In this document: piece by piece, positions 33,439 through 47,231 of the stretch
Numbering within the stretch: position 1 is the stretch's first letter
How the letters are laid out: each line of letters starts with the position of its first letter
Assembly: GCA_026874595.1 (NCBI GenBank)
Contig: CM049306.1
Span: forward strand, 33,558,019-33,622,018
DNA length: 64,000 nt
Origin: Sipunculus nudus
Lineage: Eukaryota > Annelida > Sipuncula > Golfingiida > Sipunculidae
Direction: 5' to 3'
Position numbers and translations under genes: made by a program
The notes under the pieces: generated by a model
Told to the model about the DNA's origin: nothing
Databases searched by the model: none
What the model saw: the letters and a program-made list of their open reading frames with translations, nothing else

Positions 33439-36400
33439 CTGTACAAATCGGGTGGCACTTCATGACGTTTTTGATTACGTGATATAATGATTGATTGATT
33501 CTTTACGAGAATACTTACTAGTATTAGTATACTTTTTGGAATATAAGATAAAAACATAACATAATCGATTAATAATCGGACACCGGTGGTTATTTCTTTC
33601 AATAATCGAAAAATATTTAACAAAAGGTTCCTTTCATTAAAATGCGTTCATCACCTGACATCGATCAGCATTACGATACATTACGTCAGCGCTAGTGTGG
33701 TTATAATGGCAAAGTAACTGCTTTAGTTATGGTATTCACATTAAGTTTTGCCGTTGTAAAAGAAATATAATTATTTCAATAGGAGTTTATAATTTAACGG
33801 AGTATAATTATTATTTTTTTTAAAATTCGGTGTTAGCGGTAGGGCCAAAAAGCCTTAGTCGAAACAATGTAAAGAGCTGTTAGGTAGTATTATTTATAAG
33901 TCATGCTGACAAACACCATGATGCTATAATAGGGTTAATATATTGCCTGTCTTTATAAATTTTCAAGTAGGATGGGCTTCCACTGAATTATACCACATGG
34001 CCATTGTAAATCTGACCTGTTCTTTCTCCGGTAAATTGCTTACAACATTCCTTTTAGATAACATTAGGGAATAAAGCCCAACGATAGAGCTCTTTATTGA
34101 GTTTCATTGGAAAAGTATATTTGTGGGCGTGTACAGCTAGGTTGAATCCAATACACCCTCTGTCGTCAAGGCTTTTATTTGAGGAGAAGGGTTGATTTAT
34201 TGCCTAAATAAGAACTACCCTATTTCATCTGTTAATGTTGCTCTTTCGGATGTGTGTCCACGTGTTAGAGTCTGCTGCTTGTAACCTTTACCTGATGGTG
34301 GTCCTAACTATAGATTATAAGAAAATATGAAGGTGATTGCTACCGCATATATTTTGTAAATATTGCAACAATCCTATTTGAACGGAAATCTGTTTAAAAG
34401 CCTGCTCATGATTAAGTTCAAAGGCCAACTTTGATATTATTCAGGCAAGCATTTCTTTACCAATTCTCTATCTGGAGAATGACAACGTATTATCTTCAGT
34501 CAATTATTTGAATACCGTTAATCCTCTTGTAGACCTTGCCGTGCAGCAGCTATAACCATCTAGAACACGTAAGCCGAACTATGCACATATATAAAACGTG
34601 TTGTAACTATTATTCAATTATAGAAAGGTTCATTGCTTGGGCCTTTGGTCAGGGTTCAACACGGTTCTTTACGATTTATTTTATTAGATATTTGCAATGA
34701 TTCTTGTGTTTTAGAAAAGGGTTCAAGGGACACAATTCCTTTCACTCAGCTGTAGTGCCGAGGATTTTTTTATCAAGCATATACAAGCGTTCAGGTTTTG
34801 TAAGTTTGTAGATTTTTATAATCAGTTTGCTCAAATCAGTTTCAGTCAGCTGATTAGCTAGATCCTAAAAAGGTCATATTTCAACCATCCGAAAGGAATT
34901 TTTTATGCCAGTCAATAACAGGACAGTGCATTTTACTCGAAGGGATACGTTGTGACATCAGTTTAGGTGAATATATTGTTCTAGAGACAGTTAAACTGTC
35001 AAAGTATAATAAAGATGGTATTCAGTGACAAGGCGATCTTATATCATGCATTTTAGAAAAATGACAGACAGCGTTGTGACTTGTTTCTTGTAGACGACTT
35101 GTTAATCTAATGGTACCGTATACCTACTCCCAAAACTCTTCGAGCAGCCTTAATTTACAGGATGAGTTGGCTAGGTAACGGTCTAACCTAGCACTTTGAC
35201 AAGTACGTCAGCGGTTCTTTGTAACCTGGGACTGACGTAACCTGCTTTGCTGTGGCAGCTGGATTTCTATGAGGTCCTGGATCTTGGGAAAACGTAAACA
35301 CAAGGTGAACTAATGTACCGCACAATGTTAGTTTTTTTGTTTCTTGTAAGCCGCCATTCGTGGTTAGTAATACAGTGAAGTAATCTGCGTGCTGTCTGGT
35401 CTGCTTGTGAGAGATTAATAATAGCTGTCAGGTTAGAGAGGTGATAAAATCTAGCCAGGACAGAGTTGTATAACTGCCATATTATATTTTATGTTTCACT
35501 GTTTGTAGGCTGTGCAGCATCTGTTAAAATGAAGATATGGAACACATTTGTAACTTTTATATATATATAATTTGATGCCGATATGCTACGTGTATTTAAA
35601 GGTTAATTTGTATGTAAAATGAAATGGCTAATTTGTGCTCTGTTTACGCTGTCCTGTAGATTGTGATCACGTGGGGGGCGCTAGGGAAACTGGGAGTGTT
35701 ACAATACTAGATTTAAAGCTTGAGCATAAATAGAACCTTTACTGTCACCTTAAACTTTATAAGTATGTTTTGTCAAATACTTTATATCTAGGATATAAAA
35801 TACTTGTGGAAATGTAGATTTCTTACTTTATATTCTTTCTTTTACAACAAATATATAAAACCTATTTTCCTGTAGGAGTTGTTGAAGTCTGGGACACAAT
35901 GGTAGGTAATTCTGATAGAAACTACTAATTAAGTATGCTGTTCGTAGTGCTGAGGTACAAAAAGGAACAAATTTTGATTTCATTGATGTTTGAAATATAA
36001 TCAGAGACAACATTCTGCCCAAGAGAGTAAGAAATAAAATAATTGAACAGACTTGTTAGATTTGATTTTGTGTTTTTGGTTTTAGCCTGAACAGCTAAAC
36101 TTATTGCGCTGGGCTTTCAAATTCTCATAATGCAATTACCAAGTAAAGCAGTTTTGTTAAATCTGCAGCCTTAAGAATGCAAAACGTAAAAATGAAATAT
36201 TCAATATATCCTATGTCAGAGTCATGTTTAGGCATATTTCAAGTCTTAAATTAAACTCCATTTTCTTATGTAGCATGCTAATGGGCCCCTGTTATCTGTG
36301 TCAAATAACATTCCCCCGTGTTAGAAGACGCAGGCAAAACCTCTAATGAGACATTTATGCAATCTGCAGGACACACTTCGAGAAACCAGGTTAACAAATT

Positions 36401-36926
36401 TATGCGCCAAATGGGACTGATCGCGGGAAAAAAAGCCTTTTATCCTTCCGGTCTTTTGAAGTCTGTCCCTTCTGTACATTTTTTAAAAAATAATTGCTCG
36501 CCTTTTTCTCCAGACAATTGGGCACGCATAACACATAGTATTAGGGCATACAAGTAAATATTGTTTTTCGGGTTTTCCACTCTGATGTTTCGTGAATCAA
36601 ATGTTTACTTTAAAGAAGACCAGGTCCTTGGTAATATTGTTAATTTGTGTTACGACACGTTTCCCTTAAATAAATTTTAAAGGTATTGAAATTGACGAAA
36701 GTTTGTGTTGATAATTTACTCAATTTCAAGAAATAACGCAAGATTTTTCTATTTTTTAAGCAAACTTGCAATAACCCATGTTTGGTATCTCCATCAATAA
36801 AGAAAAAAAGCGAAAAAAATACGCCCGTTCGCAACATATTTTTGTTGCCACATAGTGTATGTGTGTGGACATAGTGATCCCTTACAACAACCCTCGGGTT
36901 TCAAGACCAGCGTCACCAGTAATTTG
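33439..36926. other. No recognisable gene
   Basis: About 3.5 kb of AT-rich DNA. The longest frames are below 80 codons (for example 36318-36557 plus) and none has a domain that I recognise. Confidence 0.5.
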
Positions 36927-37776
36927 TGCTACAGGTGCCCTTTTTATTGTGTGCAGCGGTCTTGCATGTATTTCCTTTATTGTGCGCAGGGGTGCTCCAT
37001 GCGTTAACATTTGGTTCGTGTGCCACGCGTAACTCGTGTTGTAGCGGCCTCGCCTGGCCTGATGTTGCCGGCTCGGTTTAATCCGCATTTGTTGAACCCT
37101 GACGTATAGATACACAGCGTTCTTTGTTATAGTATGTTCTTTAAGCGTGTTTATTATGTTAGGTTCTTTAGATTGTTCGAGAAGTGGAGAGTTCTCGGTT
37201 TAAGGTGAAAAGTTATATAAAGAGGCCGTGTTTTATAGCCGAGAGAGAGGTGAGAGAATATTACAGCGGACACAGAAGCGTGTAAGTCATTTTGTGGGAC
37301 CTATTCCAATAAGTGCTTCAATTACAGATTTTCTTCAGATTTTCTTCTGGATTTGTGACGAATCTTATTTGGCCTTCAGTTTACTTTTGGGATTGTTACA
37401 AGAGCTTTACACTGGACTATTATTCTCTGAGAAGATTGGTGTGAACTGTTCATCTGAATCATATGCTTTTAAGGACTTGTTGCTGTGACAGTGGTGGTAT
37501 CCAGGTACTGTGCACTTTGTTTATTAGGCTGTGTGATTATACTGATTTGCTGTTATACTGTTGTTGTACTGTGTAACTGTATTGATTTAGTAAACTGTAA
37601 TTTTAGGGTTGTTTTAAGAATAAATTATAGTTATTTATTAACAAAAAAAAAAAACACTGACTTTTTTATTCATTACCCTTGACATTTCACGCTGCTAGTG
37701 TTACAGATTTTTTTCTACATTACAAAATTTATGTTCATAAAACATACGTGATCTATTGAAATTACGTTCCGTGACA
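36927..37776 (+). mobile_element. Solo LTR of the Ty3/Gypsy family, plus orientation
   Basis: It starts TGCTACAGGTGCCCTTTTTA (canonical TGTTACAGGTGC) and ends ATTACGTTCCGTGACA. All landmarks are present: the TATA box at 37,213-37,222, CCGAGAGAGAGGTGAGAG, CAGCGGACACAGAAG, the AATAAA region near 37,618, and CATTTCACGCTGCTAGTGTT. No coding DNA adjoins it. A direct target duplication is not evident; AGTAATTTG occurs near both ends but is not adjacent to the right end. Confidence 0.85.
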
Positions 37777-38194
37777 AGTTTAAGTAATTTGATGGTTAAT
37801 ATAAATGGTCAATATAATTTTTATTATGATTACGGGAAATAAAGGAAAGTTAGTTTCGTTTCGTGTAATCTTGATAAGTTGAGAAGCATTTTTAGGTTAG
37901 GTGTAGGCAATCCGTGTTTGCTGATTGGATCTACCATCCATATACGTCGGTATTTACTTTCTGTCAGATTTAGAGCTTGTTAATATTATAGAAACGACAA
38001 TACATCAAAGACAGGTTAGTGTTAGGTATGAGAGTTCTCATACTCAGAAAAATAATATTGATGGAGTGATTGACAGTAACATATACTTTTAGTATGTGAT
38101 CATAACATGGACATGTATATGGTCAACGCCAGACAGTTTCAGAAAACATTTGTAGAAAAAAAAACACAGGAAATATAATATACTACTCTCTTCT

Positions 38195-38440
38195 TTCAGA
38201 CCGATCAGTCTGATAAATGTGGACTTTAAAATTTTCAGTAAAGAGCTTGCTGAGCGACTTAAAATGTTTTTGCCAAAGATTATTAATAATGGCCAGACTC
38301 TCCTTTTCTTAAAGGAAGAATAATTGCAGATAATAACTGGCTAATAAAAGAACTAATTGTAAAAAAAATAACATTTTATTTGTTTTCAGCCAACGTAACT
38401 TCAGCATTTATCTACCATATAATAAATGAGAGTGCTTCTA
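38195..38440 (+). pseudogene. LINE reverse-transcriptase fragment
   Basis: The frame from 38,198 reads R-P-I-S-L-I-N-V-D-F-K-I-F-S-K-E-L-A-E-R-L-K, the characteristic RPISLLN block of non-LTR reverse transcriptases, and continues to P-K-I-I-N-N-G-Q-T. A frameshift near 38,298 follows, then P-F-L-K-G-R-I-I-A-D-N and L-I-K-E-L-I. The next motif, L-F-S-A-N-V-T-S-A-F, corresponds to the first catalytic aspartate motif but has no aspartate. The spacing of these blocks resembles L1/Tx1-type elements. Neither an endonuclease domain nor the rest of RT is recognisable nearby. This is a short, dead fragment, unrelated to the Gypsy RT at 29 kb. Confidence 0.75.
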
Positions 38441-40743
38441 GATAGCCAATTTCACAAATTATAAACCCATATTGTAAGAAATGTAATATTTAATCCGTTC
38501 TAATAAGGGGACTGCAGGAGGAAATTGATGAAAAGTTATAAAAAATTAAATATATATTGGATGAAATGGTGATACCAGCAGAATGAATACGTTTTTGGTT
38601 TTAAAATTTATGTTAAACTGATTTCCTACAAAGGTCAAGATGGAAAGATGGCATACAATATACACAAAAAAAGCCTTATGGATGCTTTACTGTTGCTGTA
38701 TAAGTTTACAGTATTTAGGTATCAAGAAACTGGTAAGACAGCTGCACTTCAAACATAAACCAATAATGCTGTAGATAAGGAAAGCTAGAAAGCAAACTAT
38801 CTGGGTGGAAATAAATTGATTTTTTTGCATACGGAAAAATTGAGAAAATACCGGAGATCTTACGACACAGAATATGTGTTTTCTTTGTGTAATTAACAAT
38901 AAAATGTTTATTTTATACTTGGTTGTTATAAGAGAGTCGACCATAGTCATTGGCAAATAAAAAAATTTATCCTAACTATGATGAAATATAAGCACAATTT
39001 AAATAGAAAGAGAAGAATGGTTTTACTCTTTGATACTACCCCTTAGAGAAAAACAATGATGTATGATAATTAGGTGGTACTCATAATGAGAGGGCGAAGG
39101 TTTACCTCGAGTGTATGGACACTAAGTAATGATTTAAGTGGTATGATGGAGAAATCAATGAGGAGATTACGTTGCCATCAAGTAGAACGAGTGACCTGGT
39201 TCCTGAAACGCTTTATTTATCGTTTACAAGGGAAAATGGTACAATTTACTGTAATTTGGAACATATATGATGTTTCAGACGAGTGATACCTAAAGACGCA
39301 GTGTATTCATGGAAAAAAAGACTAACGGCCCACCTTTTGATTGTAAATAAAGTGCTTTAAAACACACTTATTCCCGAGATAATCTGACTTTATTCGGAAT
39401 ATTAGAGCCAAGTAACCCTAATGTACTTGTCATCGTTGCCAACAGATTCAACAAGACAACTGATTGGCAGGAACCACTTCTTGGTGTATCGTGAGGGGTA
39501 ATTGCCAGTATAAACATAGAACTGCAGATGTTCTAAAACGGACCAAAAGCAGTCATTAACCAAGGGACTCGGCTTTTTGGTTGAATCAATTACTGCAAAT
39601 TATGATGATTACCAATTGCTAGATGTTAGTATTGCTTATTTTTTTTAGCATTTTGGCTTTTGTTTATTGATATTGTCTCATTGATTTGTATGTACTTATA
39701 TGATTTGGTTGTGTCTCCTCACGTCTCAGGACGATTCAAAAAACTGCATGGAGGATCATAGAGAACACAAGTGTGACCATGAGACAGAAGAAACCTGTAA
39801 TAGATAAGGACCTTATTCTTTAAGAAAATTAATATTAGAAAAACAGACATCACTTGAATTGTACCCAGGACCCATCCACTTTAATGGAGTGGTCATTAGT
39901 TGTCAAATTATGTGCATGCAAGTACTGATTAAAATACATATGCATGACAGTCATATGCATGTAGGCATAATACTGAGTGTGGGTTTAATTAAGCGATAAT
40001 TTATAAATATCTAATTTATTACCTCTATGGTGAAACCTAGAAGTATATAAAGCATGTTGTTTTCTCCGGTATCCTCCAACTCCAGACCCTACTTACCTTC
40101 TGTGTAAAATGCCATGTAAAATAATATTTTATATAAAAATAGCTTACGAAACTTTGATATTACCTGACAAATTTCTTCAACAAGTCTCATCTCAATAATA
40201 TATGAAGGATCATCTGTCGGTCGTCAAGTATTATATAAACGGCACAAAATGGCACAGCCCTTGAGTACGACCTATCATAGGTAGTAATATAGCGAAAACT
40301 ATGTTTGGAAATTTAAGCAAAAAAAAAATATGAAGCCAAAAAGTGTCTTACATTGTGTGCATATTCATATTTAAAATCCTGAAACTTAGTAAATGCTTTT
40401 GTGAAGGATTGTAAACCCAGCTTGCAACTGGCCTGGGCCGTGTAACGATCTCAAAAGGATATTCTCAAGACACTGCAGATGTTTTGTTATTCTGTGTGAC
40501 AAGTTTCAAATATAGTTTTCCAGTCTGTTAACTATCCCGCTTGTGAGGCCATCTCCATTATTTTTTTTTTTCTATTTTGTTTATACAACTTGGTTAAAAT
40601 ACAAAATAGATAAAATACCCAAATGACTGATAATATGACATGTTTCACCCATTTCAAAGACATTGTGACATCTTGCAATTAACCCCGGCCCCCCCCCCCA
40701 CCCTTCCCCCACTCCACCCGATTCAGCAAAACACATAACATTA

Positions 40744-40776
40744 ATATTATAAATATTATTATTATTATTATTATTG
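40744..40776 (+). repeat. (ATT)n microsatellite
   Basis: About seven ATT units followed by GTAATTACAATC. Confidence 0.85.
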
Positions 40777-41922
40777 TAATTACAATCTTATCAATTGAGA
40801 AAATGGAGTTTGGGCGTGTCAATTATGGTATAATGCATTACAAATTGCATGGTATACTGGATTTCATAACGAAATGGTAAGCACGCCATTCCCTGACATT
40901 ATAAGTATTTGATGGTGATTTGTACAATTTACACTTGATTAAATGATTAAAACGTGTAGCTGTTATCATGGTAAAAGTTTTTGTTAATGCTCATTCAAGA
41001 TCTCAATTGAAACTGAACCCAGAAGTTTTCGGTCTTTCTTTCCCACATAGTATTTACTTCTTCAGTTTTGAGTAAAAAAATACTACAGGCGACACTTTAA
41101 TTGCGTTTGTGTGTAAAACTCGGTCTGGTAAACTGAGCCAGCGCCTTTGCATGAAGTGATTGGGCACAACTTTCCGTTCTGTTCATGTAAAATCGAAACC
41201 ACATCCTCAAGTTTTAAAGCTACTCCTCGTTTTATTTTTCATATTTATTTACTCAAACTATTCACGGTAGGGTTGTTATTGATACCAAGGAGATGGGTTT
41301 TGGGCTTAGTGTGGATTGAAACCCTCCCTTGTTTGGAAGGCCATCTCGGTGAACTTATTTTTGGAACATAAAGACCAGCAGACGGGACGTAGCCTGAGGA
41401 CCTTCCATTAAATCTCGGAAATAAAGATCTCAAGTTCAAACCAAGCGTTAAGGTGAAATCTAAAAAAAAAGTAGTATTATTATTTACTCAGTGTAAAGAT
41501 AAAATTCTTGATTTTTTTTTAATTCTTGAGACAATTAGTCTTTTTGCTTTAGGAATCCACAGTTCTGTCATTAGAAGCTACCATTCCCTGATATATGATA
41601 GCTGGTTGTTCGGGGTAAGGGTTGAATTTGCAGTGATCATGGTATTGGTCTTTTCTTAAACAATGTTAGTGACTTTGACGTGAGATTCTTGTATATAATA
41701 AGATGTTAATTTTACTTGTATATGAAACGATCGGGCACATCATTGTCAAAATCCTGGCTACAGGCCTGATTGCCACTTGAACAAAATAATCACATTATTC
41801 ATACGGAATAAAATGCTATTATATTGCAATCAAGACAAAAACAAATTACAACAACGCAGTATATATATATATATATCCTTTATACATTAAGAAGATTACC
41901 ACAACCGTGTACTTGAGTAATT

Positions 41923-41927
41923 GACGT
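41923..41927 (+). repeat. 5-bp target duplication, left (GACGT)
   Basis: Identical to 43,535-43,539, directly outside the two TGTTAC ends of the foldback element. Confidence 0.7.
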
Positions 41928-42427
41928 TGTTACAACCCATAATGTAATAACCGGCCCATAATGTAATAACGGCCCATATTGTAATAATAACGACCCATAA
42001 TGTAATAATCATACCCTGCCCATATTGTAATAAAACTGGCCCATACTGTAATAACGGCCCATAATGTAATAAAAAACGGCCCATATTGTAATAACGGCCC
42101 ATATTGTAATAAAAACGACCCATATTGTAATAATCATACCCTACCCATATTGTAATACAACGGGAAGTGGGAAAAACGACCCATATTGTAATAACATATT
42201 TATATTGTAATAACATATGTTTAAGCTCAAGAATGACAGGGCACACGCTTAGTGTCATTTACATAATATCCTGCCCCCTAGCATACCCTCTCCATGAACC
42301 TGTTACTAACCTTAATGAAACCATGGTTCACAATTGAATAAAAAGATCATATTTTCATACACTAAAATATAACGTATAATAATAATAATAATATAATAAT
42401 AATTATCATTATTTCATTAATAATAAT

Positions 42428-42472
42428 ATATATATATATATACATATATATATACACGTATATATAACAGTT
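42428..42472 (+). repeat. (TA)n microsatellite inside the foldback element
   Basis: Interrupted TATATA blocks preceded by an AATAATAAT tract. Confidence 0.85.
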
Positions 42473-43036
42473 TTCATAGTACCCATGTATGCATATTAGC
42501 GCCCCCCCCCTACAACTTTCGAATTTCTAGATCCGTCACTAATCATGGCCCCCTGCCCTCCCTCAAACCTGGTTACGTCCCTGAATCTCCCCGCTCTGCG
42601 CCCTATGCTCTACCTCTAGAACACAGAAACCGGCATTTTCAGATTGTTGTTTTGTTGTTTGGGCTAATTATTTTTAAAAATTAAATTGTAAACTTTTGAA
42701 TCGCACGAATGACGCATCCAGGTTTTAACTTCAAATACGTGCGTTGAAAGCTCTTAATCTATGCGACGTGTTATACATGTTAACCTAAGACATCTTAACC
42801 AATACATATATAGGCACCAAAAAATTGCAGCAGTACCTCCATTTATAATTTCCAAATCTCGGGAGGTTTCGAGAGATCATATAAAATATTCTCTATGATA
42901 CATTGAGCAAAACGCACTGAAATTTAAACTTTCATTTATATTTTAAAAAGAATTAAAATACATTAAAAAGTATCGATAATGAGAGTTTTGTATAATTTAT
43001 CTGTTAAAATTGACAAAATATTTACATTTTGGCGAT

Positions 43037-43040
43037 ATAC

Positions 43041-43096
<56 letters not shown>
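43037..43096 (+). repeat. (AT)n microsatellite inside the foldback element
   Basis: About 30 AT units with one ATGT interruption. Confidence 0.9.
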
Positions 43097-43099
<3 letters not shown>

Positions 43100-43534
43100 C
43101 TTGTTTAAATACTTTATCATCCTATTTAAAAACTGGTTCAACAAAAGGATAATCATGAATCATGGCCATATTTCGTTCATATTAGCTTGGACACCGTTTT
43201 AAGCAAATAGTCATTATGTAATCCAGTGGTTTTTCAGACTTGTATGTTTACTTACACATTCGTGTCACGAGAAGTCAATATTTGAATTGTCTAAGTTAAT
43301 TTGCATGAACTTTGATTTATAAAATTATTGGCCGTTTTATCCACCTTCGATTTTATAACAATATGGGCCGTTTTACCCACTTGCGATTTTATTACAATAT
43401 GGGCAGGGTATAGTTATTACAATATGGGCCCTTTTTTATTAGATTATGGGCTATTATTACATTATGGGTCGTTTTTATTACAATATGGGCCGTTATTACA
43501 TTATGGGCCAGTTATTACATTATGGGTCGTAACA

Positions 43535-43539
43535 GACGT
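43535..43539 (+). repeat. 5-bp target duplication, right (GACGT)
   Basis: Second copy of 41,923-41,927, adjacent to the right TGTTAC end. Confidence 0.7.
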
Positions 43540-46010
43540 ACTGGACTTGACGCTGTAATGATACATTTTGTGAAAACGAAATGATCAGATATGAGGAATC
43601 ACAGGTCCTGCCGAGTGCCGGTCTCAATATTTGCTATCTATATTAAAAAGAGAATATTTTCTAATTATCTGCTTGCAGACACGGAACTATGGATGGTCTG
43701 CGACGGCGGTCCATGAAAGGTCGGAGACGCTCATACACCACAGAAAGCATTGAAAAAACGTGGCGGGGAGGGCTTTTTTAGGCCAGGAATTTCAGTCGTT
43801 AAGAAGAGAACGAAGTCGTAAATTGTGCCACTGGCGGTTAAGTGAATCGAAACAGACGGCTTTTCTGAATTGCGCAACCGATAATTCATGCCAAGTTTAT
43901 CTCTGTTGCTCAGCTAGCGCACCTTCCACCCGTGGCCACGGGAAGCAAGTGAAAAGAATTCACATTGTGCACTAATAACGAAGCGGTTTCTCGTCCCAGA
44001 CGCGACCCCCGCGCCTCGGAGGTGGGATCAGTCGCCTAGCTTTGTAACAGAGATGAGACACCTTCTGGTGATGCAACAGTAACATTAAGAGTAAAAGGAA
44101 AATGATGTTCTCCGGCATTAATCCTGGATCTATTGTGCTACAGACAAGGACCGTTATACAGCACTGCTGACTTTTTAACCCCAGTCCTGTGATGTTAAAA
44201 CAGACCCATTCCTGGGCTGCGGGTTTATCAGACACCAACCTTGGTAAATTCCCTTAAAGTGCGATAATCTTAGTCGAATAACTCTGTTCATGTTGGTTGT
44301 GTTTATCTAGAGAACGCTCGTCTCTCTGACAATCTGTCATGTTGGATCTTTTAGGGGGTCGAGTCTAGAGAAAATTAATGTGAATTTTTCCCAACGGGTT
44401 TGTTAAAAACAGTCTTCGTATTATCATATCTATGAGAACTCTGTTTTAACAGACCTCGATTCTTGAATTTTGGTTAGGAAAAAACACCAGACGTGCTGCA
44501 GCAGCCGCCTAGAACACGTGTACTCGATTCATTTGTTGATTCAATCACCTTTTCATTTTTCATGAAATAGACTCTGGAGTGGTTCGCCGAATCAAGGTCT
44601 GAGAAAACGTAGCTGCAGTAGATTTGAATGTGAGAAGATGACAAACAAAGCGGCCATAGTGATCGATAGAAACCTTTGTTGATACAGGCTGTTTTTATTT
44701 TGTTTTCTTTTCCATTGAATGTACATGGTGCACTATCGGTTTTTATTTACATGTGGATGTCGAATTAATCCACCTAGCGTGTCGGACTGATATTAGCACA
44801 TGCATGACGCCAATATAACCTGTGCAATACCTTATCCGGATTTATTAGGGGGTGCCGGAAAATGCATACATCTAAAAGGGCAGTGCCCCATCAGCTACAC
44901 CAGCAGGAAAATGTCCCTCTTATCACCTCAGCAAACCAAAGGTAATACTAGGTGACACCATCTCTAGTTCTCAATATATGTATATAAATTTAGCAGTGTA
45001 TGAACATTTATATTTCAGGGCTATTTGATTTGTACTCGCATTCTTTTTAGGTTGTATTTTATGTCTTATGAGGGTGGCATATCAGATATTGTCAGAACAA
45101 CATACTTATAACGATATGGGACCACTAAAATGCAAATAGGACTAAGGCCGGATCAAAGAAGTTATTCAGCTAGCGAAACCACATTCACAGTAACTGTGAC
45201 AAAATATCTTGAGCTAAAACATATTTGACACTGAAGCTGTTGTTTATCGTCAACAGTAACATTACAGGTGGGAGAATATGGGGATGACAGTTGCCTGGCG
45301 AGAGGTAAAAATTAAAAGCTTAAATTATAAGAATATACCCACAGAAATGCCAATATTTGGCATGTATTTAAAAAAAAATCCACACCGCAGGAGGGGGATC
45401 CCACTCTACCGTCTACCCTCGGGTGCTACGCCCCCTCGTTACAAAACATTTACTGTCCCCCTAAGACTTTGCTCAGGCTACGGCCCTGTCATGTTTATGT
45501 GACCAGTGAACGTCGATACCATTAATGGGTGTGATACTACAAATTAGATTTTGTTGTCAGGTATTGATTTTATTAGTTTTAGAAAATGTTTGTGACTTGG
45601 GTTTAGTTAATAACGCCTATATTCCTCATTTCTTCTTAGAAGCTTAATTTTTGGAAATGATATGCCTGTATACAAAATTCCAAATTAAAACGGACAATAC
45701 TTGAGGTGCCCATTCATCAGTATTCGGGAATTTTTTAAACACTCAACGATGAATTTAAAACATAAGAATTACAGAAATAATGGCGTGTTTGAATGAATAA
45801 CCTGAAGGGATTTGATATTTACAAACAGATTGCGAATACCGAAATACACCAAGTTGACCGATAGATGGCATACTATGACCCCGCCAATTTCAGTCAACTG
45901 TATACCAAGCGATTCTAGATAAATTTTCAGTAGTTATTAAATCATTACAGCGCAGTGTCCATGTTTACCATATACAGTAAAGTAATCAGAAATATTTAGT
46001 AATTAATTAC
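43540..46010. other. No recognisable gene; possible repeat-end fragment near 45.4 kb
   Basis: At about 45,390-45,495 a G/C-rich stretch (CCCTCGGGTGCTACGCCCCC and a CTACGGCCCTG tail) differs in composition from its surroundings. It looks like one end of a CAGGGCCGTAGCC-type repeat, but I see no partner end. The rest is AT-rich without assignable frames. Confidence 0.4.
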
Positions 46011-46708
46011 CAAGCAGCGTGAAATGTCTAGGGGAATTAATAAAGAAGTCAGTGGTTTTTTTTAACAAACAATTACAATTTATTCTTAAAACAACCCTAA
46101 TATACAATACACTAAATTAAAACAATTTCACAGTATAACAACAGTACAACAGCAAATTTATACAATTACACAGTATAATAAATAAAGTGTACAGTACCTG
46201 GATACCACCAATGTCACAGCAACAAAAAGTCCTTCAAAGCATATAACCCAGATGAACAGTTCACATAAATCTTCTCAGAGAATAACAGTTCAATCACAAA
46301 ATCAATTTGCTATAATCCAGAAGTGATGTTTTGGCAGTGATCCCAAAGGCAAACTGAAGACCAATTACACTCTTCTGTGCCCGCTGGAATATATCTCTCC
46401 TCTCTCCCTGCTCTAAAACACAGCCCAATATTTATTACTTTTCACCTCAAGCCGAGAACTTTCTCGAACAATCCAAAGAACCTAGTAGTACACACGTTAC
46501 AGGAAACATATCGAACAAAGAACGGTGTGTTTCTACATATCAGGGTTCACACGATGCGATGTAGAGTTCCCACGTGGGCCGCACACGACCAGCTAGAACA
46601 AGGAACGCATAGCAACGCCCAGGGGCTCAGTCCAACACGAATCGGAACGCCAACAGCGCACAACAAAAGATACATGTCAACAGCTCACAATAAAAGACAT
46701 CTGTAACA
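46011..46708 (-). mobile_element. LTR of the Ty3/Gypsy family, truncated at its inner end, minus orientation
   Basis: It begins abruptly at CCAAGCAGCGTGAAATGTCT, so the ~100 bp normally between TGTTACGGAACC and this point are missing. It then follows the LTR order to ACATCTGTAACA. It shares the CATGTCAACAGCTCACAATA segment with the 13.45 kb copy, confirming a subfamily. The 109-codon frame over 46,377-46,706 is an LTR shadow. Confidence 0.82.
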
Positions 46709-47231
46709 AGAGTACTTTGTAAACAAATCTCTGAAGAGTTGTTTCCTGATTATTTTTTGCTAACATAGAAAAAAAACAAACAGTCATATCTGAGAAAACA
46801 TTCTATTAGGTTAACATTAGTGATAGGGAAAAGAAACTCTTGTGACGGAAATTGTCTAAAAATTTTTATAATTGGTACGTAATATACTGGTATTTTATAT
46901 ACATAATAATATATTGCTATGTTTTTTTCACAGGATTACTTATCCAAAGATATCAAGCACATGAATGAGACGGCTTCAGCACTGTTTGACTAAAGGCCTG
47001 TTGCACTGAAAGTAATTAAGCCACCAGTCTTGTCCATACCAAATCCTTTCAATGTTTAGAAAAAAACATAATACATTCGTCTTAAATTTCTATTCCGATC
47101 GTCATATATCTCATTGTCGTTACGCCTTGCCATTCAACTTTAAGATAACAGCTGAAACATACACGGACACCTGCTCCGGGTCGGATGTGCGGAAATTAAC
47201 CCCCTGCACTTAAATAACTGGATAAACTTAC
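46709..47231. other. No recognisable gene
   Basis: AT-rich interval between the truncated LTR and the candidate exon. Nothing recognised. Confidence 0.45.

Larger units (their letters stand above)
38441..41927. other. No recognisable gene; minor simple repeats
   Basis: Includes an ATT microsatellite (40,744-40,776) and a C-rich run near 40,687. No frame has an assignable domain. Degraded LINE sequence may continue after 38,440, but I cannot follow it. Confidence 0.45.
41928..43534. mobile_element. Foldback-type DNA element with tandem-repeat inverted arms
   Basis: The left end reads TGTTACAACCCATAATGTAA. The reverse complement of the right end reads TGTTACGACCCATAATGTAA. Both arms (about 41,928-42,220 and 43,326-43,534) are arrays of ~18-26 bp units built on CCCATATTGTAATAA or CCCATAATGTAATAA. 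They share higher-order order, with ATCATACCCTGCCC or its equivalent and a GGGAAGTGGG or CAAGTGGGT spacer at corresponding places. The left arm holds about twelve units, the right about nine. The middle ~1.1 kb is non-coding and rich in TA and AAT repeats. GACGT flanks both ends. TGTTA ends fit the TGTNR consensus of Ginger elements, but no transposase is present, so the superfamily is only a suggestion. Confidence 0.8.

Noticed and set aside
36918-37793. AGTAATTTG at both ends as a 9-bp target duplication of the 36.9 kb LTR
   Set aside because: The right copy lies about 10 bp beyond the LTR end, and the family elsewhere shows ~4-bp duplications.
41896-42258. 120-codon minus frame rich in I-T-I-W-V and N-M-G-R repeats, and its counterpart at 43,328-43,558
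   Set aside because: It translates the ~20-bp tandem units of the foldback element's arms. The repeat period, not selection, keeps it open.
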